A stretch of 29,558 nt of DNA from JBBDYG01 sp040901765 (GTDB lineage: Bacteria; Planctomycetota; Planctomycetia; Pirellulales; Lacipirellulaceae), in assembly GCA_040901765.1 (NCBI GenBank), contig JBBDYG010000059.1:1-29558 (forward strand), given 5' to 3'. Shown piece after piece: positions 24,272-29,558 of this stretch (position 1 is the first letter of the stretch; every line of letters begins with the position of its first letter). Under the pieces are notes generated by a model that was given only the letters and a program-made list of their open reading frames with translations, had not been told where the DNA came from and made no database searches. The position numbers were made by a program, and so were the translations under genes.

Positions 24272-25752
24272 CTTGGGCTCAGATCGGCCTTATTTGCAAA
24301 ATGATCGAAGGGCTTTCTCTTTACCGTGACAAGAGTTACGTCGCTCAAAGCGCGGTTCAAACAAATCAAATCGAGTATCTCGCGTTTGACGGTAATGTTT
24401 GAACCGCGCCAAAAATCGGCCGCCTTTTGCGTAAAATCAAATAGGGCGAGCGCGGTTGCCCCGCAAGCCGGATCAACGTCGCCCAGGTTAGCCAACGTCT
24501 CGCCTACTGTGGCAACCTCCGCCTTGAACTCGTTCGATTTGGATTGATAGACGGGCTCTTGAATTGAGCCCGCGAGGTACGCATTGAGGAGCCGATCCTG
24601 CATCGTTACCAGTTCGCTCTTTCGCTTTTCCAAGGATGTGGCCTGCCTTCGCCGGCACGTGGTTAGATCGGTGGCTGCGGCTCCAAGTTCACTACGGAAC
24701 CAATCGACAAGTTCGGGTGAAGGCAGACGCATCCGGGCCAAGTCCTCGGCGATTGCTTGCTCAAAGTCTTCGGATTTCCAGCGAACGGTGGGGTGATCTG
24801 CACCGGGGTTATTGTTGGCACATCGATAGTAGAGGTGCTCGCGAATCCCGCCGCCCTTTAATTTGCGACGAATTCGTTCGCCCGTTATTGCTTGACCACA
24901 GAAATGGCATCGGAATATTCCGCCCGCGAGCGGATGGGCGAGAGTACTCGTTCTCCGGTTGCGACCGTGAAGGATATCTTGGCAGGCATTAAACGTGGCG
25001 CGTTCAATCAACCTTCGATACCGTCCCTCGAAGACCTGACCGTTGCGATGCAACTCGCCGATGTAAAATCGATTCCCAAGAATGTGCGAAAGTGTTGTAC
25101 GGGTAAATCGTGGTTGGCTAGGTCGGAATAAATACCCTTCGCTAGCAAGCTGATCGGCAAGGCTTTTGAATGTGCAGTTTCCGGTGGAGTAGAGCTCGAA
25201 GATTCGAATGAGCGCTTTCGATCTCTCGGGATGCGGCTGGATCGGTTCATTACGGTCGGCGACATTCATGTAACCATAAGGAGCTTGGCCGTTGGGCCAC
25301 CCCTGACGAACTTTCTCATCGATACCTTTGAGAACTTCGGATCGGAGATTGTCGCTATAGTATTGGGCGACGGCGGCCATCACGTTGAAAGACAAGGCTC
25401 CGGCGGCGCCCGGCCCGAACTGGTTGTCTACAAATGCCAGTTGAACGCCACAGACATCTTCGAGTTCCTGCAAACGAACCGCGTCCCGCATGTTGCGACA
25501 GACTCGATCCAGCTTATGGCTGAAGATGGCCTTGATCTTCTCGCGCTTTGCATTGGCCTTTACCCAGGCAAACATTTGGTTAAAAGCGATACGCTCTGCC
25601 CCGCGCTTGGCAGACTCAGCGACTACGAATTCGCGGGCAATCTTCCATCCGTTCGCCTGCGCTCGATCGCGGGTCACTCGCAGCTGAGCGTCGATCGAGT
25701 ATCCTTCTCGTTGTTCGCGGGAAGAAACCCGCGCCCATATCACCACGTTCAT
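24253..25752 (-). CDS. Large serine recombinase (site-specific integrase)
   Basis: A 499-residue recombinase. The resolvase domain begins VVIWARVSSREQREGYSIDA with the nucleophile Ser10, and the SHKLDRVCRNMRDA segment supplies active-site arginines. A Recombinase domain follows (GQAPYGYMNV to ILGNRFYIGELHR). Then comes a zinc ribbon (CHFCGQ and YYRCAN) and a coiled-coil region (about 375-420, CRRRQATSLEKRKSELVTMQ). The last residues SPSWGTRI and the TGA stop are encoded by the tRNA-Gln 3' half on the opposite strand, so integration and coding sequence share the attachment core. The start ATG 25752 overlaps the stop of the small upstream gene (ATGA). It is expected to integrate and, with an accessory factor, excise the element. 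Confidence 0.92.
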   Translation of the reverse strand: MNVVIWARVSSREQREGYSIDAQLRVTRDRAQANGWKIAREFVVAESAKRGAERIAFNQMFAWVKANAKREKIKAIFSHKLDRVCRNMRDAVRLQELEDVCGVQLAFVDNQFGPGAAGALSFNVMAAVAQYYSDNLRSEVLKGIDEKVRQGWPNGQAPYGYMNVADRNEPIQPHPERSKALIRIFELYSTGNCTFKSLADQLASEGYLFRPSQPRFTRTTLSHILGNRFYIGELHRNGQVFEGRYRRLIERATFNACQDILHGRNRRTSTLAHPLAGGIFRCHFCGQAITGERIRRKLKGGGIREHLYYRCANNNPGADHPTVRWKSEDFEQAIAEDLARMRLPSPELVDWFRSELGAAATDLTTCRRRQATSLEKRKSELVTMQDRLLNAYLAGSIQEPVYQSKSNEFKAEVATVGETLANLGDVDPACGATALALFDFTQKAADFWRGSNITVKREILDLICLNRALSDVTLVTVKRKPFDHFANKADLSPSWGTRI

Positions 25753-26000
25753 GACTTCTTCTTATCCTCCTCTGCACGCACTAGCAATTCGGCGAGCCTA
25801 CGGACGTTCGTGAGGATTTCGATCGCCTCTTCTTCACTGATCACGCGACCATAAGCTTTCGACCAAACGCGACGAGCTTCATCGATCCGTTCGTCCGACA
25901 GCCACTGGGTAGACAGTGGACGTGCGGCAAACGAGCCGGGCTCGGGTCCATGATGCCGCGTTTCGCCCTGAAATCCAGTCAATTCTGGTGAAAACGGCAC
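25749..26000 (-). CDS. Small conserved gene coupled to the recombinase
   Basis: An 83-residue protein read from GTG 26000, with GGAAAA upstream. The conserved part is LSDERIDEARRVWSKAYGR followed by ISEEEAIEILTNVRRLAELL, two or three helices with an acidic-basic pattern and a Lys-rich tail. I recall similar short proteins directly before recombinase genes in Planctomycetes, but no function. The ATGA overlap with the recombinase start means the two are translated together. A recombination directionality factor or repressor-like role is possible and is an inference from position only. Confidence 0.7.
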   Translation of the reverse strand: MPFSPELTGFQGETRHHGPEPGSFAARPLSTQWLSDERIDEARRVWSKAYGRVISEEEAIEILTNVRRLAELLVRAEEDKKKS

Positions 26001-26306
26001 AATAAGTTTTCCGGAACGAAATAGTGCGAGGATGTTGGCGTCTCCGACGAGAGCTGACGCTGTTATTCTCCGCGCCGATTAGGGACACGTCTCTGGGTAA
26101 ACTGCTGCGCGGCGAAACTCATATGCGGCGCATGTCCCTAATCGCCCGCGCATCTCTTGCGCATGTTCCGCGCATATGACTTTTAATGTCCTTGTTCCAC
26201 TTGTGGATATATCACGTAGCATGATGGAAAGGACACGCGACCAAGATGGTTCATTGGCCAGCAACGATTCTGGTCCATCGGTCGCTGCTATGCGGAGCAG
26301 TGTCGC
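26001..26306. other. Divergent control region of the integrative element
   Basis: These 306 bases separate the leftward recombinase pair from the rightward replication gene. No gene could be supported; an open frame from 26176 runs mainly as a shadow of the replication gene. The region holds a 12-base inverted repeat and phased GCGCAT sites (separate entry), then TCCACTTGTGGA (near 26196-26207), an almost perfect small palindrome before the replication gene. This is where promoters and operators for both directions should lie. Confidence 0.55.
26076..26175. promoter_or_regulatory. Inverted repeat and helically phased GCGCAT sites
   Basis: CGATTAGGGACA (26076-26087) is a perfect 12-base inverted copy of TGTCCCTAATCG (26133-26144). 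GCGCAT starts at 26128, 26148, 26159 and 26170; the last three are exactly 11 bases apart, one helical turn. An inverted relative, CATATGCGG, lies at 26120-26128. The layout suits a cooperative DNA-binding protein such as a repressor, excision factor or replication initiator. The binding protein is not identified. Confidence 0.5.
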
Positions 26307-28961
26307 ATGGAAAGCGCGAATCAACCCGAAGAATCGAACAAGGAGGAGAGCGATCCGACGATCGGGGTCGCTGTCCGATTTCTCAGCGCGCTCTTCGCGG
26401 AATCGGACACAATACTCTTTCGCCCAATTGAGACCTGGATCGAGGAGGGCAAGAAACGCAGCCGCGTCGATTACCGGAACACACTCTATCGCAAGGCAGC
26501 CCCGGCATTGCTGCAACTTACGGTTGCAGCGTATCTAAAGCTTGCAGATAAAGAACGGCTCAACTTGTTCTTCGGCGTCTGTGCGCGCCTGGGGGGCAAA
26601 GGGCAGTTCGATCTGGCGTGGCAGATTCGAACCGTGCGTGCACTCTGGACCGACATTGATCACGTTTCCGCCGAGGAAGCGCTGCAGCGTGTCACCAAGG
26701 CGAAATTGCCCCCACCGTCGATCGTCGTCAATTCAGGCAATGGCGTGCATCTGTATTGGCTGCTCGACGAACCCTATGCGATCGACGATGCGGGCACGGC
26801 GGTTCCCGTGCTCACCGAATGGGTAGAGTTGGCCGACGGCAAAAAGAAGGCCCGCAAGTACGTCTTGGAGGATGGCGAGAAGAACTATCTCGATCAGCGT
26901 CGGCGATGTGTGCAATTAAGCCCGAAGGCCCGGCACATTCAAGACCTGCTCTCTGGAATTGCCAAAGCATGCGATGGGGATCACACGACCGATCTATCGC
27001 GACTGCTTCGAATTCCCGGTTCGCTGAATCGTAAGAACCAGCGTAACGAGCGAGTTCCGGTGCCAACGGAGTTGGTGGAATGCAACTCGGAACGTCGTTT
27101 TGCGCTAACCACCTTTGAAATGTTCTCCTCTCCATCACCAGAGTCGGAACGGGTGCAGAAGATTGAAGCGATGCCTCTGCCGGGAGTGCGGCAGAAGGTC
27201 TCACCAACAAAAACCGACAAGCTGGCCGAACTCATTGCTACATGTGCGATCGCCCCCGCTGGGAGCCGCTCGGAAGCCGACTTCGGCGCGTGTTGTTATG
27301 CGCTGCGCAACGGTATTGATAAAGAGCTCGTGTGGAATCGGGTCGAACTCGTCGGAAAATTCGCTGAGGGCGGGCGGCGCTATTACGACGTTACCTGGGA
27401 ACGCGCCGAATTCGAAGTGCGATCGCAGGCGCTACGAAAGCTTGAAAAAGGGCTGAATGGCAAGGCATCCTCAAGCCGAGAAGGGGCGGGTCTCAGTCCC
27501 GGTAATGATTCGCAATCCGTGATTCGCATCGATTCCGCTCAAACTCCTGTTGCAGCGACGATGCAGCGAATTACCGACCGACTATTGGAGGCGGGAGACT
27601 GCTACATTCGAGCTGACCAACTTGCGGTCGTGAGTCACGAGAATATTTGCGCCATCCTCTCTGCGGCAGAGTTGGCGGGGCTCTTAAACCATCACGTCGA
27701 GTTCTTCTTCGTTGAGGGCGAGGCAGGTGAATACCGACCACTGCCGCCGAACTATGCGAACACCTGGCTGAATCATCCGGGTGAGCGCATCCGCCTGCCA
27801 ACGATCAAACTCTTCACTCACAATCCCGTTTATACCGAGGATTGGCGACTCGTCGAACCGGGATACGATCCGTCGTGCCAAATCTACTATGCCGGCCCCA
27901 AGGTCGAGCCGCGCGATACCACCGACCATCTCGATGCACTACTACGTGACTTCTGCTTTCGGTCAGTCGCCGACCGAACGAATTACATCGGGATGCTGCT
28001 CACGACGATCCTGGTCAGCCGATTCATAGGCTCCAAGCCAGCGGCTCTCTTCAATGGCAACCAGCCGGAACTCGGTAAATCGATTCTGGCGCAGATCATC
28101 GCCATACTCCGCGATGGCCATCCCGTGGAGACCGCCACTTACAATCCCAACGACGAGGAGTTCGAGAAACGCCTCGGCTCGATCGTCCGCCGGGGTGCCA
28201 CGACAATCATCATCGACAATGCCAAGTCCCGCGGCCGTACCAAGCGGATCGAGTCGGCCTGCCTCGAGCGGTCGATTACCGATCCGATTCTGTCATTTCG
28301 TCACCTGGGCCATTCCCAAGACATTCGGGCCGAAAATTCCCATCTGTTTTGCGTTACGGCTAATACGCCTGATGTGAGCAGGGATTTAGTGACTCGTAGT
28401 GTGATCATCGACCTGTTCTACGAGGGGAATCCTGAGCGTCGCACCTTCTCGATCGCAGATCCGGAGGGTTACGCACTACAGCACCGCCTCGAAATCCTGG
28501 GTGAGCTGGTAGGGATGGTCGAACGATGGAAATCCTCAGGGAAGCCACTGGCCGACACCAACAATCGATTCAACAAGAGGGGCTGGGGGAACATCGTAGG
28601 TGGGATTTTGACGGTTTGCGGCAGGCCCGATTTTCTGGCGAACGCCGACGAGGCGGCCCTGCAGCTCGATGACACGAAGCGAGAGTTTGCGGAGTTGGTG
28701 TCGATCATGGCCAACCATCCGCAGGGAATTTGGACGGCGGCGGAGCTCGTCGACCTTTGCGCCGACCAGACTTTGCTGCAAAGCGAGCTCGGTGATAGAT
28801 CGGCACGCTCGCAAGCAACCCGCTTGGGCGTCATCGCCGGACGGTACGTAGCCGAACGTTTCGAACTCCCTGATCAACGGATGGTCATCTTCCACAGATC
28901 GGAAGCCCGCAAGGGCAAGATCTACCGGGTCGACATCGAGGACGAAGTGCCGAACGTTTGA
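26307..28961 (+). CDS. Primase-helicase replication protein (AEP/RepB-like primase plus P-loop ATPase)
   Basis: An 884-residue protein with two parts. The N-terminal half resembles RepB-type archaeo-eukaryotic primases. Asp116 and Asp118 in LWTDIDHV are the metal-binding pair. His148 is in VVNSGNGVHLYWLLDEP. DLSRLLRIPGSLNRKN (from about 229) is the conserved nucleotide-binding segment. The C-terminal half has a P-loop GNQPELGKS (584-592) and a Walker B-like strand ATTIIIDNAKS, fitting a hexameric replicative helicase or related ATPase. A Ser/Gly-rich linker lies near 390-405. Such fusions prime and unwind the replicon of plasmids, phages and integrative elements. The start ATG 26307 lacks a clear Shine-Dalgarno. 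It is divergent from the recombinase pair and followed directly by repeats that may be its origin. Confidence 0.8.
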   Translation: MESANQPEESNKEESDPTIGVAVRFLSALFAESDTILFRPIETWIEEGKKRSRVDYRNTLYRKAAPALLQLTVAAYLKLADKERLNLFFGVCARLGGKGQFDLAWQIRTVRALWTDIDHVSAEEALQRVTKAKLPPPSIVVNSGNGVHLYWLLDEPYAIDDAGTAVPVLTEWVELADGKKKARKYVLEDGEKNYLDQRRRCVQLSPKARHIQDLLSGIAKACDGDHTTDLSRLLRIPGSLNRKNQRNERVPVPTELVECNSERRFALTTFEMFSSPSPESERVQKIEAMPLPGVRQKVSPTKTDKLAELIATCAIAPAGSRSEADFGACCYALRNGIDKELVWNRVELVGKFAEGGRRYYDVTWERAEFEVRSQALRKLEKGLNGKASSSREGAGLSPGNDSQSVIRIDSAQTPVAATMQRITDRLLEAGDCYIRADQLAVVSHENICAILSAAELAGLLNHHVEFFFVEGEAGEYRPLPPNYANTWLNHPGERIRLPTIKLFTHNPVYTEDWRLVEPGYDPSCQIYYAGPKVEPRDTTDHLDALLRDFCFRSVADRTNYIGMLLTTILVSRFIGSKPAALFNGNQPELGKSILAQIIAILRDGHPVETATYNPNDEEFEKRLGSIVRRGATTIIIDNAKSRGRTKRIESACLERSITDPILSFRHLGHSQDIRAENSHLFCVTANTPDVSRDLVTRSVIIDLFYEGNPERRTFSIADPEGYALQHRLEILGELVGMVERWKSSGKPLADTNNRFNKRGWGNIVGGILTVCGRPDFLANADEAALQLDDTKREFAELVSIMANHPQGIWTAAELVDLCADQTLLQSELGDRSARSQATRLGVIAGRYVAERFELPDQRMVIFHRSEARKGKIYRVDIEDEVPNV

Positions 28962-29174
28962 GGGTTTGCCGAACGTCTGCCGTACGTGGAAACCTGACAA
29001 CGTTCGGCACACTTAAGTTAAGGAATCACAAGCACATGCGACACGCTGCCGAACGTTGCCGAACGTTTTCAAGTAACTACGCATACACGCGAGCGCTATT
29101 ACGCCCGTGTGATACACACGTATGCATAAAAAACTCGGTAGGACAAACGTTCGGCACGTTCGGCACGTTCGGCA
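28851..29174. repeat. Iteron-like cluster of TGCCGAACGT
   Basis: Copies in forward orientation start at 28948, 28967, 28978 (one mismatch, TGCCGTACGT), 29047 and 29057. Inverted copies (ACGTTCGGCA) start at 29000, 29147, 29156 and 29165. A further GCCGAACGTT lies inside the end of the replication gene at 28851. The pair at 29047/29057 is exactly 10 bases apart and the triplet at 29147 has a 9-base step, so copies sit on nearly the same face of the helix. Between the two groups lie GCATAC and GTATGC arms (29081, 29120). This is the usual look of an origin of replication or partition site next to a replication gene. Confidence 0.6.
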
Positions 29175-29558
29175 GTCGACCTCCGATTCAAATATGGCGA
29201 GCACCCTTCAGTTGGCTTACCACTGCATCGCACACGTTTGCGCTAGGGGCCAACGTCGTGGCCATCGGCGACATTGATACCAACTACGACGAGAACGCAG
29301 CACGTCGCCACACGGTGGCCCACGCGGCGTCTGCCCGAGTGGCAGAGCGGATTCCCGAGGCAATGGTTCCTTCCCGGCCAAGGATCGCAGGTGAGGCACG
29401 CGGGAACAGCCACCCTATTAGGCACAGTTTGTTTTCGATGTCCGAACTTTCCAACGTGGGCAAACGCGTGGCGACGTGCCGCGACGTTGGCGGAATTGGC
29501 CGGGATGATTTCCGGCTTGCGCCCCCTACGCACACGGGCCGCCCCGTCGGCCCACGTT
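29175..29558. other. Right edge of the window, no gene assigned
   Basis: A plus-strand frame stays open from ATG 29036 to the window end, but its first part is made of iteron sequence. The later part (FALGANVVAIGDIDTNYDEN and beyond) is not similar to any family I can name. Minus-strand frames in the same place are also open and equally unconvincing. A gene fragment that continues outside the window is possible. Confidence 0.3.

Larger units (their letters stand above)
24253..29558. mobile_element. Integrative element inserted at tRNA-Gln, left part only
   Basis: The element begins at the 3' end of the tRNA gene. It carries a serine recombinase, a small accessory gene, a primase-helicase replication protein and two sets of short phased repeats. 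No second copy of the tRNA 3' end (GGTTCAAATCCTAGTTCCCC) was found up to 29558, so the far end lies beyond the window or does not carry a long repeat. The content suits a small replicating integrative element, plasmid-like prophage or satellite; no capsid or conjugation gene is visible in the part shown. Confidence 0.6.

Noticed and set aside
26079..26516. A 145-codon minus-strand frame across the start of the replication gene
   Set aside because: It crosses the phased repeat region and the true primase start, and shows no recognisable domain.
29326..29410. A tRNA-like stretch (GCCCGAGTGGCAGAGCGG resembles a Ser/Leu tRNA D arm)
   Set aside because: No T arm GGTTC-type loop, no matching acceptor stem and no anticodon stem could be paired, so it is chance similarity.

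Overview
The window looks like a chromosomal segment of a planctomycete, probably Pirellulales-like. This is inferred from the moderately high GC, the weak Shine-Dalgarno sequences, and the gene families: a Tat-exported Gfo/Idh/MocA oxidoreductase, a secreted HEAT-repeat protein, an MJ0042-type zinc ribbon protein, an FHA-GAF-PP2C phosphatase, and a serine recombinase paired with a small accessory gene. No rRNA or marker gene was available to test the assignment.

Left part (1-1640): a cluster of palindrome-rich elements built around a REP-associated tyrosine transposase (RAYT). Each element has three nested palindromes at each end, in inverted order. One copy carries the transposase. Two other copies (163-404 and 9534-9755) look like internally deleted, non-autonomous relatives. 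A frameshifted VapB antitoxin relic lies immediately beside the transposase-bearing copy.

Housekeeping and metabolic part (1637-19037): a Tat-exported oxidoreductase and a HEAT-repeat protein (+), a small HEXXH membrane protein (-), and a compact Rbs-type sugar ABC transporter operon (binding lipoprotein, double ATPase, permease; 5859-9503, +). A minus-strand run follows, given here in transcription order: serC, serA, acnA, a DinB-like gene and a zinc-ribbon gene. serC and serA cover two consecutive steps of the phosphorylated serine pathway. A BON-domain gene and a secreted SMP-30/gluconolactonase-like gene follow on the plus strand. Intergenic gaps hold palindromic repeats of several unrelated types.

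Accessory part (19300-22300): a two-gene module sits between decayed genes (DUF1801 and ASCH remnants on the left, another DUF1801 remnant on the right). It encodes a PD-(D/E)XK nuclease of Mrr type and a protein whose C-terminus resembles the DisA_N diadenylate cyclase fold, with a probable DACNV-like sensor region in front. This is the best candidate here for an undescribed nucleotide-signalling or defence system.

Right part (22298-29558): an FHA-GAF-PP2C phosphatase gene, then tRNA-Gln(CTG). An integrated element begins at the 3' end of the tRNA and runs past the window edge. It has a large serine recombinase whose stop codon lies inside the tRNA gene, a small partner gene overlapping the recombinase by ATGA, a primase-helicase replication protein, and two clusters of short phased repeats flanking the replication gene (GCGCAT upstream, TGCCGAACGT downstream). 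Together these suggest a self-replicating integrative element.
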